Part shown: in pieces, positions 1 to 7,988 of the stretch
Layout: every line of letters starts with the position of its first letter
Position numbering within the stretch: position 1 is the first letter of the stretch
Assembly (NCBI RefSeq): GCF_003425685.1
Contig: NZ_QJKM01000024.1
Coordinates: forward strand, 1-64,000
Source: Rhizobium terrae
GTDB lineage: Bacteria > Pseudomonadota > Alphaproteobacteria > Rhizobiales > Rhizobiaceae
Direction: 5' to 3'
Length of the DNA: 64,000 bases
The notes under the pieces: generated by a model
Seen by the model: only the letters and a program-made list of their open reading frames with translations
The model's database searches: none
What the model was told of the DNA's origin: nothing
Made by a program: the position numbers and the translations under genes

Positions 1-693
1 AGCAATCAGGATATCGTCCACGCCCCGGTTCTTCAGCTCGTTCATGACGCGCAGCCAGAACTTCGCCCCCTCGTTGGTTTCGATCCAAAGCCCGAGGATT
101 TCCTTGGTTCCGTCACCGCGCACGCCGAGCGCCACGTGGACCGCCTTATTGCGCACCGTGCCTTCGTCGCGAATCTTGACCCGAAGCGCGTCGAAGAAAA
201 CCAGCGGGTATACGGCCTCCAACGGTCGTGACTGCCAGGCTGCAATCTCCTCGAGAACGGCATCCGTCACCGCCGAGATCAGATCGGGAGAGACGTCCAC
301 ACCGTAGAGTTCCTGCACATGACCAACGATCTCGCGGGTGCTCATACCTCGCGCATACATCGAGATGATCTTGTCATTGAAGCCGGGAAACCGCCGCTGG
401 TATTTCGCCAGGAGCTGCGGATCAAAGCTCGATTGCCGGTCTCGCGGTATCGACAGCTCCAGAGACCCGTCATCCGTCAGAACCGTCTTCTTGCCATAGC
501 CATTGCGGCTGTTGCCCTGGGAACCTTCGCTGGAGAGATGGTGATCCATCTCCGCGTTCAGAGCCCGTTCCGCAAGCGCCTTCTTCAACTGATCGATCAG
601 CCCGCCGCCATCAAAGGCAGTCTTGGCGTCAGACCCGCCAAGCAATTGGTCCAATATCGCGTCCGGGATAACCGGCTCTTTCCGTCGTGCCAT
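1..693 (-). CDS. IS256-family transposase, partial (N-terminal 231 residues)
   Basis: This is a DDE transposase that moves the surrounding IS. Reading from the ATG at 693 toward the window edge gives MARRKEPVIPDAILDQL, the glycine-rich SRNGYGKK segment, and QRRFPGFNDKIISMYARGMS. It then gives the first catalytic aspartate region VFFDALRVKIRDEG, the ETNEGAKFWL stretch and DDILIA. These are hallmark blocks of the Mutator/IS256 family (about 400 residues). The second Asp and the Glu would lie beyond the window edge. No frameshift is visible in the part present. Identification rests on recognised family motifs and is firm. Whether the element is active cannot be judged. Confidence 0.93.
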   Translation of the reverse strand, partial: MARRKEPVIPDAILDQLLGGSDAKTAFDGGGLIDQLKKALAERALNAEMDHHLSSEGSQGNSRNGYGKKTVLTDDGSLELSIPRDRQSSFDPQLLAKYQRRFPGFNDKIISMYARGMSTREIVGHVQELYGVDVSPDLISAVTDAVLEEIAAWQSRPLEAVYPLVFFDALRVKIRDEGTVRNKAVHVALGVRGDGTKEILGLWIETNEGAKFWLRVMNELKNRGVDDILIA

Positions 694-748
694 GGGAATC
701 TCCTTCATACCCATTATGCACCCCGTACACGAAATTCCTGACACTCCC
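1..748. mobile_element. IS256-family insertion sequence, cut by window start
   Basis: This is the 5' part of an IS256 (Mutator-type) element whose transposase runs on the minus strand. The outer terminus, read on the plus strand, ends around position 748 with ACACTCCC. This fits the inverted-repeat style of rhizobial IS256 relatives, which begin GGGAGTGTC. The other end lies outside the window, so the second inverted repeat cannot be seen. The host sequence just outside starts CACTATCAT, which matches the -10 region of the element's dispersed promoter family. The IS therefore seems to have split such a promoter, and that sequence is the expected target duplication (8-9 bp). Confidence 0.85.
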
Positions 749-757
749 CACTATCAT
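749..757 (+). promoter_or_regulatory. Remnant -10 region of the repeated promoter, interrupted by the IS
   Basis: CACTATCAT directly outside the IS end is identical to the -10 and following bases of the intact promoter at 21610-21618. The matching -35 element would lie on the far side of the IS. It sits about 90 bp before the gene at 845. Confidence 0.4.
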
Positions 758-844
758 GACCGATTCAATTCCGACTTCTCCCCATTACTTCCTTGTTCAG
801 AATCGCCGATCTGAGGGTTTCGGTAGTGATCCGGGAGTCGCATC

Positions 845-1126
845 GTGAGAAAATTCGATCCTCCACCTCGTGGGGACGACCCGCGCTATCCCAAAGCCCG
901 CGAGGCCCTGCTCGTTCTCGCCGCAGTGGCGTCCGAGGATGCGGACTACGCCAAGGCGCGAAACGGTCGTGGGTTCTCGAAGGCCGACAGCAGTAAGGGT
1001 CACGCCCTAGCCGCCCTAGGCGTTGTCGCTGTCGTTCGGAATCCATCCACATACGCGGAGGTCATATCGATGGCCGCACGGTACAGGCGCCAGGCATCGA
1101 GGATCGCGCAAGGCGCCTTCTTGTAA
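845..1126 (+). CDS. Hypothetical phage or plasmid-type protein with NGxGFxKxD motif
   Basis: This 93-residue protein starts at a GTG. After a short Pro/Asp-rich N-terminus it carries the block NGRGFSKADSSKGHALAA at about residues 40-57. A motif of the form NGxGF(S/N)KxDxxxGHxLA recurs in small domains of phage and plasmid helicase-associated proteins. That is family recollection; no function can be assigned from it. The C-terminal third is basic. There is no strong Shine-Dalgarno site. Its original promoter was probably the one split by the IS just upstream. It is the first plus-strand gene of the phage-derived element. Confidence 0.6.
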   Translation: MRKFDPPPRGDDPRYPKAREALLVLAAVASEDADYAKARNGRGFSKADSSKGHALAALGVVAVVRNPSTYAEVISMAARYRRQASRIAQGAFL

Positions 1127-1229
1127 CCCATCTCAAATTGCGGACTCCCGATTCAGTCACGACGTCCGCCGGCGATTGAATCTTTCACTCACTCGGGGCG
1201 ACCATGGATCTCGTACCTGGGAGATCCAC

Positions 1230-1892
1230 ATGGCCGACAAGGCAGCCGACATCCAAACGCTCGCACCTCGAATCCATGAACTTGAGAACTGGGTTGCGTA
1301 TTTCAAAAACCACCTCGGCGGTTCCGGTGGCACGACCGACGAGAAGCTCTGGCAAGCTACTCTCACTGGAGCCGAAGCATCGGCGACGTGGGGAGACGAG
1401 CCATGGACGGCCACGGACCTCATATACGGACCCGACAGCCCCAATGAGATGTCGATGCACCTGACCGTGTTCGGGAACGATTCCGCAGGGGCACTGAAAT
1501 GTCAGGACGGCAAAGGCCTCTACGGCTGGCTCTTTCCACAGTCCGAAACCCGCTGGCAGTACGGACCAGAAAACGGCAACAGCACCCTCGCCACCGAGAT
1601 CTTCGGCGCACCGAATTCCGGATACGTCCACTCGCTGCGCACCGCGAACATCAATCTGATGACGGCGATTTTCAGAGACGTTGAGTACGTCGGTGACTGG
1701 ACAATCATCGACCGCATCGAAGACGTCGGAACAAACCTAGAAGAACTCGCGACCCAGGTCGAGGGAGCCGTCGGCGACGTCCAATCCAATCTCACAACCT
1801 ATCAATCCCAGATGGAGACCACGATTGCAGGCCTCCAGTCTCAAATCGATTCCCTGCGCAGCCGCGTGAACGCGTTGGAGACTGCGTCATGA
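1230..1892 (+). CDS. Hypothetical virion-like protein with C-terminal coiled coil
   Basis: This 220-residue acidic protein is chosen to start at the ATG at 1230, giving MADKAADIQTL. The frame is open further upstream, but that part overlaps the previous gene. The N-terminal half is rich in Gly, Trp and Asp with beta-like character. The last 70 residues (about 150-220) form heptads such as NLEELATQVEGAVGDVQSNL and end in DSLRSRVNALETAS, a clear trimeric-coiled-coil-like tail. This resembles fibre or baseplate accessory proteins, but no family is recognised. Its stop overlaps the next start by 4 bp (ATGA), so the two genes are translationally coupled. Confidence 0.65.
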   Translation: MADKAADIQTLAPRIHELENWVAYFKNHLGGSGGTTDEKLWQATLTGAEASATWGDEPWTATDLIYGPDSPNEMSMHLTVFGNDSAGALKCQDGKGLYGWLFPQSETRWQYGPENGNSTLATEIFGAPNSGYVHSLRTANINLMTAIFRDVEYVGDWTIIDRIEDVGTNLEELATQVEGAVGDVQSNLTTYQSQMETTIAGLQSQIDSLRSRVNALETAS

Positions 1893-2188
1893 CCGAAACT
1901 GATCTCACGCCGCGCCAAGCCGTCTGCGCATATCTCGGCGGCGAGCACGTCCCTCCGCACGTGCTGCGCGCTGCCGTTGCTCAGTACGTCGTCGGCTACG
2001 AGACGCTCGTCGATCTCGCGATGGACGTCACAGGCGACCCCAACGACATCTCTGCAGGCAACGACCTCGCCGCGGAGATCGTCATGCAGCAGACGGTGCT
2101 CGAGGAATTCTACACGCTCACTCAGGCAGCGACCGCTCTCCCGGATCTCGTCCGCAGCCGAGCCTCGTCGCACAGGACCCGGGCATGA
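1889..2188 (+). CDS. Hypothetical small protein coupled to the coiled-coil gene
   Basis: A 99-residue protein beginning MTETDLTPRQAVCAYLGG overlaps the preceding gene by ATGA. It is predicted helical, with alternating Leu/Val/Ala positions and many Asp/Glu residues through residue 90. There is no signal peptide and no membrane segment. The length and position right after a putative structural protein suggest a chaperone or accessory role, but this is only inference from context. No family is recognised. Confidence 0.6.
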   Translation: MTETDLTPRQAVCAYLGGEHVPPHVLRAAVAQYVVGYETLVDLAMDVTGDPNDISAGNDLAAEIVMQQTVLEEFYTLTQAATALPDLVRSRASSHRTRA

Positions 2189-2194
2189 ATCTTC

Positions 2195-2223
2195 TTGCGC
2201 CGACGGCGGCAGCCGCACAACAT
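2195..2223 (+). promoter_or_regulatory. Repeated promoter copy (TTGCGC-17-CAACAT)
   Basis: A member of the dispersed family: -35 TTGCGC at 2195-2200, 17-bp spacer, -10 CAACAT at 2218-2223. It precedes the gene at 2320. Here the leader is longer (about 95 nt) than in other copies and contains an imperfect hairpin around 2281-2303 followed by a T run, so attenuation is possible. Confidence 0.5.
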
Positions 2224-2319
2224 TCATCTACCGCGAATTTCTTGTTCTCGGTTCCTTCCGACTTGCCCCGTGATGCGCGAACAACCGCGCTCCGGGGTTT
2301 CTTTTTGACGAGGTGACGC

Positions 2320-3069
2320 ATGGCCAAGGATGACATCTTCGAATTCGACCTGCGCGGCTTCACGAAAGACATGACGAAGATCGAGAAGACGATATTGCCG
2401 ACGGCGCAGGCAGGGTTTCTCAACGGCATCGCCTTCGGTGCCCGCAAGTCCTTGCTCAAGCATGCCGACGCGACCATCCAGGGAAAGCCGACGGCGTGGA
2501 CCAAGCGAGGATTTGTGGTCGACAAGGCCACGCCGGGATCGCTGGAAGCAACTGTTCGGATCCAGCCGCTGCAGGCTGGGTACATGACGCTCCTGATCAA
2601 CGGCGGCACCCGGAAAGCTGGCGATGTCGGCGCGACTCCGTTCGATGTTCTCACCGACGCCCCCGACAGCGAAAAGAACGCATTCGGAAACTTGAAGCGC
2701 GGCTACCTAAAACGGATCGCAAGGCAGGCCGTGCAGAGAAGACGAAGCGCGCCAGGCTCGCGGCGAAACGCGACAAGCTGCGCGCCGCTGGCAAGTCCAC
2801 GGCTGCCGCGAGTTGGGCGTCGAACAACTCGTCTGGAAAGCCTGGCATCTTCTTCGGTCAGATCGATGGCAAGAAAGGATACTGGCAGCGCGCTGCGAAG
2901 CGTGACGGCGACTACAAGCTCACGCTACTCGCTCGGATGTCGGAGACTGCGACGTACAAGCCGACGTTCCGGTGGGACGACGATCTCAGCCAGCATCAAG
3001 GATTCGGATCCGGCTAAGCTGTACCAGGCGGAGATCACGCGCGCACTCAGGAAGCTCAACGGCGGCTGA
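2320..3069 (+). pseudogene. Phage tail/neck-type protein, two compensating frameshifts
   Basis: The start MAKDDIFEFDLRGFTKDM follows GAGGTGACGC. Residues 1-128 read well in the first frame and look like the small siphophage neck or minor tail proteins, with a hydrophobic RIQPLQAGYMTLLINGG stretch. At the AAAA run near 2709 the sensible reading moves to another frame, giving GKPGIFFGQIDGKKGYW, RMSETATYKPTFRW and related blocks. Near 2985 it returns to the first frame for the tail KDSDPAKLYQAEITRALRKL. A missing A would explain the first shift; the second is a gain of one base or a loss of two. The gene is probably dead unless these are assembly errors. Identification as a tail protein is by general character, not a confident family match. 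Confidence 0.6.
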
Positions 3070-3083
3070 TCCCGCCGGCGGCG

Positions 3084-3112
3084 TTTACGGGCTCGAAACG
3101 GTCCCACACTAT
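3084..3112 (+). promoter_or_regulatory. Repeated promoter copy (TTTACG-17-CACTAT) of the methyltransferase gene
   Basis: -35 TTTACG at 3084-3089, 17-bp spacer, -10 CACTAT at 3107-3112. The -35 start is 59 bp before the methyltransferase ATG. The GCCGGCG box found upstream of several copies is present. A 16-bp dyad begins 1 bp after the -10. Confidence 0.65.
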
Positions 3113-3113
3113 G

Positions 3114-3129
3114 AACGGAGATATCCGTG
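3114..3129 (+). promoter_or_regulatory. Operator-like 16-bp dyad, copy 1
   Basis: AACGGAGATATCCGTG is one of four copies of an imperfect palindrome close to CACGGATATATCCGTG. Its position across the expected transcription start of the methyltransferase gene suits repression by a phage-type repressor. The other copies are at 14116, 23092 and 24341. Confidence 0.5.
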
Positions 3130-3142
3130 ATTGAGGTGGGAC

Positions 3143-4708
3143 ATGAGAGCGTTCGAGATTTACAGCGGCGTTGGCGGCATGGGCATCGGGTTCGAGGCTG
3201 CAGGCATCCAAGTCAGCGGCGGCGTCGATTCCTGGGATCGTGTCGGCTACGTGCGAACCGCGAACGGCATTTACTATCAGTGGGCTGATGCGTCCGATCT
3301 AACGCGGTTCGGCGGCGACCTTGATCGTTGCGGTCTGGAGATGATTATAGGTGGCCCGCCGTGTCAGGATTTCTCGGTCGCGGGGAATAAGCAGGCAGGC
3401 AAGAACGCGGCGTTCACAAGATCGTTCGCATTGCTGGTAGCGACAGCCAGGCCGCAATGGTTCGTTTTTGAGAACGTACCGGATGCTGCAAAAAGCGAAG
3501 AGTATGCTCAGGCGAGGAAGATCTGGAAAACTTCCGGATACGGACTGACAGAGCTGTTCTTGGATGCCTCCTACTATGGCGTACCTCAAGCTCGAGAACG
3601 GCTGATCGTTGTTGGACGCCATGGAGAGGCCTGCGGTTTTCTCGATGATGCTGTGCGGCAGGCAGCCTCGAAAGAACAGCGGACGGTCAGGAGCATCCTT
3701 GATCCGCGTGATCCAGACGACGCTCGTCTGCTCGAGATTGGATACTACTACAGCCGAGGCTTCAGTGACGGAGCTGGTGTCCGGAGTATCGACAAGCCAG
3801 CACCAGGAGTAAATTCCACATTTCGTGAGCCGCCCTACGGGAAGCACAAGGTCAACGACAACCCCAAGGATCCGATCCACGCGACGGCAGCGCAGGTTTT
3901 GACGCAGCAGCAAATGGCAAGGCTCCAAGGCTTTCCGAGAAACTTCAGGTGGCAGCCGCGGCATGGCACAATAGCGATTGCCGACGTCGATCAAATGATC
4001 GCTAACGCGGTTCCTCCTGCTTTCGCCTATTACATCGCCAAGGCGATCCGGGAACGCCACGAACAGAAGTCGTTCGTGAAGGTCAACAAGGTCTTCGGGG
4101 CATACCTAAGGAAAACAACTGACCTAGAAGACCGCTCTATCGATAACGTCTGCTCCCGCGTGAATCGCGCTCGAAAACTGCTCGAAGCCAGGACGTATCC
4201 AGATGTTGACATCGAAGTCGCCATGCTCGACCGCGTGTTCGATCGCATGCAACAGGCATGGGATCGAAATGAAGAGCTGCCTGCCGACAAACGAGACCCC
4301 AAGGTGGAGAAGCCGTTCAAAGTCGAACAGAAGTCAGACATGCGAGCGGCGTTGCGGCTCTATGCAGCCATGCTGCGACCGAAGTCTACCGTCGAGAAAG
4401 CTATCGAAAAGGGTGAGAAAGAGCGCGAGAAGGCGCGGAAGAAGCGGCCTCCGCCATTGTTCCCGCGACGGCCATCTAAATGGACGCCGAAATGGACTAT
4501 CGGCGATCTCCTGCACAGCCCGGTGCCTACCATCTCACGAAATCGCATCCTCACGCCGCGACTACCGCACAAGACCAACGAGGAGGCCTATCTCGCGGAC
4601 AAGGCCGCTCAGGACTTCGACCCGTACCCGGAGGACGACGGCCGCCTGTCGCCGCCCGCACTCAACACAGACGAGATGTGGAGGCCGGACGGCTACGACG
4701 ACGACTGA
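3143..4708 (+). CDS. Orphan C5-cytosine DNA methyltransferase with long C-terminal extension
   Basis: This enzyme transfers a methyl group from S-adenosylmethionine to carbon 5 of cytosine in DNA. From the ATG at 3143 (SD AGGTGG) the 521-residue protein shows motif I YSGVGGMGIGFE (about 7-18) and motif IV GGPPCQDFS with catalytic Cys74. It also shows ENV (110-112), motif VIII PQARERLIVVG (148-158), motif IX RLQGFPRNF and motif X IANAVPP near 283. The target-recognition region before motif IX is short. After about residue 300 a 220-residue, mostly helical and basic extension follows, unlike standard Dcm enzymes. No restriction endonuclease is adjacent, so an orphan phage-type role is likely, for example protection of the element or modulation of restriction. 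It is driven by the promoter and operator just upstream. Confidence 0.93.
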   Translation: MRAFEIYSGVGGMGIGFEAAGIQVSGGVDSWDRVGYVRTANGIYYQWADASDLTRFGGDLDRCGLEMIIGGPPCQDFSVAGNKQAGKNAAFTRSFALLVATARPQWFVFENVPDAAKSEEYAQARKIWKTSGYGLTELFLDASYYGVPQARERLIVVGRHGEACGFLDDAVRQAASKEQRTVRSILDPRDPDDARLLEIGYYYSRGFSDGAGVRSIDKPAPGVNSTFREPPYGKHKVNDNPKDPIHATAAQVLTQQQMARLQGFPRNFRWQPRHGTIAIADVDQMIANAVPPAFAYYIAKAIRERHEQKSFVKVNKVFGAYLRKTTDLEDRSIDNVCSRVNRARKLLEARTYPDVDIEVAMLDRVFDRMQQAWDRNEELPADKRDPKVEKPFKVEQKSDMRAALRLYAAMLRPKSTVEKAIEKGEKEREKARKKRPPPLFPRRPSKWTPKWTIGDLLHSPVPTISRNRILTPRLPHKTNEEAYLADKAAQDFDPYPEDDGRLSPPALNTDEMWRPDGYDDD

Positions 4709-4709
4709 C

Positions 4710-4738
4710 TTGCTTCAGGCTCCGCCGGCACAAACAAT
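4710..4738 (+). promoter_or_regulatory. Repeated promoter copy (TTGCTT-17-AACAAT)
   Basis: -35 TTGCTT at 4710-4715, 17-bp spacer containing TCCGCCGGCACA, -10 AACAAT at 4733-4738. It begins one base after the methyltransferase stop and lies 57 bp before the next ATG. Confidence 0.65.
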
Positions 4739-4766
4739 TATCTCCAGACATCAGGAGGAGATTGTC

Positions 4767-5285
4767 ATGCTCGCAGCCGGAAACACCATCGAACGATTCC
4801 CCACTTGGGCAGTCCGCGCCCAGCACCAGGCCGCCCGGCGCACTGACTGGATCCGCATCGGCTACGAGCACGATCTCCGCAAGATGGTCGATCTTTGGCA
4901 GCGGTACCTTTTCCGTCAGGTCACAGCCCGGCTCGATCTCCTCGCGCTGCCGGATGACAACGAAGTGATGTGGCAGCTCTATCGCCGCCTTGTCGGCAAT
5001 GCCCTTCGGCAGCCTCTCGTCCTCGTCAGGGACGGCGTCGTCTCCACCGACAAGCGGCACCTATCCGCACTGCGCGAAGGATTCGATCTACTCGCCGAGT
5101 TCCTGGAAGACGACCACGCTCCCGAACTGCATGTCTGGGATGCCGCCACTCGCGAATACGTCCGCAACAGCGATGCACCGCCGCCTGCAGTGGATCGGGA
5201 CGAAGCCCGGGCGATGTACCGAGTGATCGATGACATCGGGAAGCTGGCTGCGGACAGCGTCGTGAAGCTGAGAGAGGACGCGTGA
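4767..5285 (+). CDS. Hypothetical protein of the phage element
   Basis: This 172-residue protein starts MLAAGNTIERFPTWAV after a strong SD (AGGAGGAG). It is helical and contains a central basic-aromatic stretch, RKMVDLWQRYLFRQVTARLD, and an acidic C-terminus. There is no signal peptide, membrane segment or recognised motif. It has its own copy of the repeated promoter with the standard spacing and overlaps the next gene by one base, making a two-gene unit. Function unknown. Confidence 0.7.
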   Translation: MLAAGNTIERFPTWAVRAQHQAARRTDWIRIGYEHDLRKMVDLWQRYLFRQVTARLDLLALPDDNEVMWQLYRRLVGNALRQPLVLVRDGVVSTDKRHLSALREGFDLLAEFLEDDHAPELHVWDAATREYVRNSDAPPPAVDRDEARAMYRVIDDIGKLAADSVVKLREDA

Positions 5286-5626
5286 TGGCACCCCGCAAGC
5301 CGAAACCCGTCGCCGATCCCGCCGTCGTCGCCGAACCAATCATCGAGCAGCCGGTCATCAACTACATCCCGAATCCTGTGACCGTTGCTGGGCAGACACC
5401 GAAGAACAGAGACGAGATCGCCATCCGTGATGCTGTCCGCACCCGCCTTGCCGTGGTCGAGCCGGCCGTCGTGGAATTCGTTGCGGAGAAGACTGCGGAA
5501 GGATTCACGCTGTCGGAGATCGATGAGCTGTATGCCGTCGAGCTGCCGATCCTTTTCGGATATCGCTTCGACCGCGGCCGGATCCGGGCGCAGTACGATG
5601 GCCAGATCGTAGAACGTGCTCGATAG
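5285..5626 (+). CDS. Hypothetical basic/proline-rich small protein
   Basis: A 113-residue protein starts at the ATG that shares its A with the previous stop codon. The N-terminal 40 residues are Pro/Lys/Val-rich and probably disordered (MAPRKPKPVADPAVVAEP). The remainder is helical with an acidic EIDELYAVELPILFGY segment. The MAPRK start resembles that of the small-terminase-like gene at 13591, but the rest differs. No family is recognised. Confidence 0.65.
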   Translation: MAPRKPKPVADPAVVAEPIIEQPVINYIPNPVTVAGQTPKNRDEIAIRDAVRTRLAVVEPAVVEFVAEKTAEGFTLSEIDELYAVELPILFGYRFDRGRIRAQYDGQIVERAR

Positions 5627-5718
5627 CTACAAGTAGACCAATCCCGCGAATTTTCCGCATTTCCTGAATAGAAAGCAAAGGATTGCGAGGTACTTGGGTG
5701 GTTCGCGCAGGAGGAACT

Positions 5719-6099
5719 ATGCCAATTGATTTCAGTGACTACTACTTCCATCACGCTCTCAAGACCGTTGATGGAGAGCCGAAGGCCGACACGGATGCGA
5801 TCCGTAAACGCCTACCAGGCGCCCACATCTTCCATTATTCGCCCGAGAAGTGGCCGGACGGGATCCGTAAAAACTCATGCTGGACAAACCTCGAATCCGA
5901 TGTCCCCTTCTACGTAAATGAAACAACCGGAATGGGCGATGAACGCATCAAATGGCGCGCCCGGTGGGTTTTCCCTTACGCTGATGCAGAGAGGTTGCTT
6001 AAAAATATGCAATTCCCAGACCGAAGATGGACGTGCTGGGAGTATAACAACAGAATGCCTGTGCCCGCCGACCAGTTGGAGTGGGTGCGAATTGCCTGA
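5719..6099 (+). CDS. Hypothetical aromatic-rich protein
   Basis: This 126-residue protein starts MPIDFSDYYFHHALKTVD after the SD AGGAGGA. It is unusually rich in Trp, Tyr, Phe and Asn. Segments such as GAHIFHYSPEKWPDGIR and RRWTCWEYNNRMPVPADQLE look like a compact globular fold. There is no membrane segment. It stands alone between a 92-bp gap with no clear promoter-family copy and a strong terminator. Function unknown. Confidence 0.7.
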   Translation: MPIDFSDYYFHHALKTVDGEPKADTDAIRKRLPGAHIFHYSPEKWPDGIRKNSCWTNLESDVPFYVNETTGMGDERIKWRARWVFPYADAERLLKNMQFPDRRWTCWEYNNRMPVPADQLEWVRIA

Positions 6100-6104
6100 C
6101 ATCC

Positions 6105-6126
6105 AGCCGCCTCCGGGCGGCTTTTC
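6105..6126 (+). terminator. Rho-independent terminator after the 5719 gene
   Basis: Stem AGCCGCC / GGCGGCT around a short loop, followed by TTT. It closes the plus-strand unit that ends at 6099. Confidence 0.8.
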
Positions 6127-6173
6127 CATAAGATCCACATTGGTGATGTTAGAATGCCTAGGTGGAGGATTCG

Positions 6174-6905
6174 ATGATCGGCAAGAGACAGAAGCGTGCT
6201 CCGGATGGATGGGGCGACGACACACTCACTTCATATCTCGACGACTATCGCAACAACCAGTTCGCGGCGTTCGTTGGGAAGCCTGACGAGGTCGCCGACC
6301 TCATTGCAATCGACGGCATGCTGAAACGGCTGCTGGAAGGAGCGCGGGATCCGAAACCGTTCGTCCCGATGACGTTTCTGCTCCGAGCACATTCAGCGTA
6401 CCGCGCAGCGGCGGGAGCCGTGATGGCCGGGCAGCTTTACGAGGCCCAGGCTTGTCTCAGACTTTGCCTAGAGCACGCCGGCTATGGGCACTACATTGGC
6501 GGCGACACAGCGATGTGGGAGCGTTGGATGCGCCGACACGACAGCGATGAACATCGGAAGGCTGTCAGGAAGGAATTCACGGCTGCCAAGGTGGAGAAGA
6601 AGCTGCAGGCTGCCGATGCATCGGTTGCGAAGGCGTATGAGATCCTCTATGAGCGCCTGATCGATTTCGGCGCGCACCCGAACGAGAAAGGCTTCTCGAT
6701 GTCGTCGAACATTCGGAGAGAGAACGGTGACGTGCACATCGAGGCCATCTATCTCCACAGCGACGGCCTGCCTCTCGATCTCGCTTTGAAGACCACCGCG
6801 CAGGTCGGCATCGCCGCCCTCCGGATCGGACAGATCATCTACCCTCAGAGATTCAAGGATCTCGGCCTCGACCTTGAGCTGGCCACCATCATGAAGCGGT
6901 ACTAG
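6174..6905 (+). CDS. Hypothetical all-helical protein (DUF5677/HEPN-like appearance)
   Basis: A 243-residue protein starts at ATG 6174 with SD GGAGG five bases upstream. The first 50 residues are polar. The rest is helical, with paired long helices around RAHSAYRAAAGAVMAGQL and AQACLRLCLEHAGYGHY, a charged linker, and YERLIDFGAHPNEKG near residue 180. The pattern of an Arg-rich helix pair followed by a conserved His-Pro-Asn turn resembles mobile-element proteins grouped with DUF5677 or HEPN-like folds. I cannot confirm catalytic residues. It converges with the minus-strand gene ending at 6907. Confidence 0.65.
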   Translation: MIGKRQKRAPDGWGDDTLTSYLDDYRNNQFAAFVGKPDEVADLIAIDGMLKRLLEGARDPKPFVPMTFLLRAHSAYRAAAGAVMAGQLYEAQACLRLCLEHAGYGHYIGGDTAMWERWMRRHDSDEHRKAVRKEFTAAKVEKKLQAADASVAKAYEILYERLIDFGAHPNEKGFSMSSNIRRENGDVHIEAIYLHSDGLPLDLALKTTAQVGIAALRIGQIIYPQRFKDLGLDLELATIMKRY

Positions 6906-6906
6906 G

Positions 6907-7860
6907 TCATCCCAGCAGGAGTTTGCCGACGATGGCCGCCGCCGCGAAACCGACGATCCCGGTGAGCGCGCCGAGACGCCGCTCGATCTTCACGAGCATG
7001 TCCTTGGATATTTTCGCGACGAGATCCGGAGGCAGGTTATCCATGGATATGGCCTCCGACTTCTTGTTCTCTTCGACGAGCCTATCCAGGCGATCCGGCT
7101 CAGGAGGGATGATTGCCAGCTTGTAGGCAACGGACACGCTTTCTGATCGTGCCCTGGTAATGCCGTACGTCGTGTCCTCCCCGCGGAGGAGCAAACCGTA
7201 GTCATGTGCGTGGTACGGCTCTGAAAGGCTGGCATCGACTTCGTTCTGGAACAGCTCGGCGACCATGCGCAGCATGCCCTTGCGGATCGGCGCCGCGGTG
7301 ACCGACATCCGCTGCATGAGGCTCGAGAACTCTGCCTCGTCGATGTAGCCCTCCAGGATCAGGTAGGGCTTCTTCTCGTCGGACGGCCAGCTATCTTTCG
7401 TGGGATCGATGTACGCCAAGGTACCGGGATCCCCGGTCATCAGGCCTTCATCAGGGACATTGGTGGATGACATCCCAGAGTACGCAATCCCGTCCGTTGT
7501 CGTGGCTTTCGTCTCGCCGCCCACGGTACCCTTCTTCGTCGGCCTGATATGGATGCTGATTTCGCGGAAGTCGGCGATGCGGCCGCCCGGCACCGTGAAG
7601 ACGGTGATCGTGTCCTTGAAGGTGCCTTTCGCAACGAGCCGAGAGCCGACCTTGTAGTCCGCGGAGCCAGCAGGCAGCTTTTCGAAACCGCCGTGCTGCC
7701 ATTCCACCGAATGCACGATCTCGATATCGGTGAGATCGACCCAGATACCATGCGGCACACATGTGGACATGAAGGGACGACCGCTCGTCAGTTTGTCAGC
7801 GTGATGAAGCGTAAAGTTGTTGACGAGCTTACAGCCCTTCGTGTCCGAGAAGTACGACAT
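6907..7860 (-). CDS. Hypothetical cargo protein with C-terminal membrane anchor
   Basis: A 317-residue protein starts at MSYFSDTKGCKLVNNF. The frame is open further upstream, but that part overlaps the divergent promoter at 7931. The N-terminal two thirds are beta-rich and acidic. A charged helical region follows (PPDLVAKISKDMLVKIERR), then a single C-terminal hydrophobic helix, TGIVGFAAAAIVGKLLLG. This is a tail-anchored layout with a cytosolic body. It is the first of the single minus-strand cargo genes that interrupt plus-strand phage genes. No family is recognised; a defence or exclusion role is only contextual inference. Confidence 0.65.
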   Translation of the reverse strand: MSYFSDTKGCKLVNNFTLHHADKLTSGRPFMSTCVPHGIWVDLTDIEIVHSVEWQHGGFEKLPAGSADYKVGSRLVAKGTFKDTITVFTVPGGRIADFREISIHIRPTKKGTVGGETKATTTDGIAYSGMSSTNVPDEGLMTGDPGTLAYIDPTKDSWPSDEKKPYLILEGYIDEAEFSSLMQRMSVTAAPIRKGMLRMVAELFQNEVDASLSEPYHAHDYGLLLRGEDTTYGITRARSESVSVAYKLAIIPPEPDRLDRLVEENKKSEAISMDNLPPDLVAKISKDMLVKIERRLGALTGIVGFAAAAIVGKLLLG

Positions 7861-7930
7861 CCAGTCCCCCAGTAGTTGTGCGGAGACTAGCCAGCGGCAA
7901 CTTCTACAGCAAGTCGAATCCTGCCGGCGT

Positions 7931-7959
7931 TTGCGCCAGTCGTCGCCAGCGCACACCAT
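7931..7959 (+). promoter_or_regulatory. Repeated promoter copy (TTGCGC-17-CACCAT)
   Basis: GCCGGCG box, -35 TTGCGC at 7931-7936, 17-bp spacer, -10 CACCAT at 7954-7959. It lies 58 bp before the ATG at 7989. Confidence 0.7.
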
Positions 7960-7988
7960 CCTAATGGGCACCTAACAAGGAGGATGTG

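Noticed and set aside
2700-2720. Programmed -1 frameshift (like tail-assembly G/GT) in the 2320 gene
   Set aside because: No canonical X-XXY-YYZ slippery heptamer, and a second shift further on restores the original frame, which fits decay or error better.
3113-3129. Restriction-modification system with a C-protein box at the methyltransferase
   Set aside because: No controller or endonuclease gene is adjacent; the same dyad occurs at three other places unrelated to the methyltransferase.
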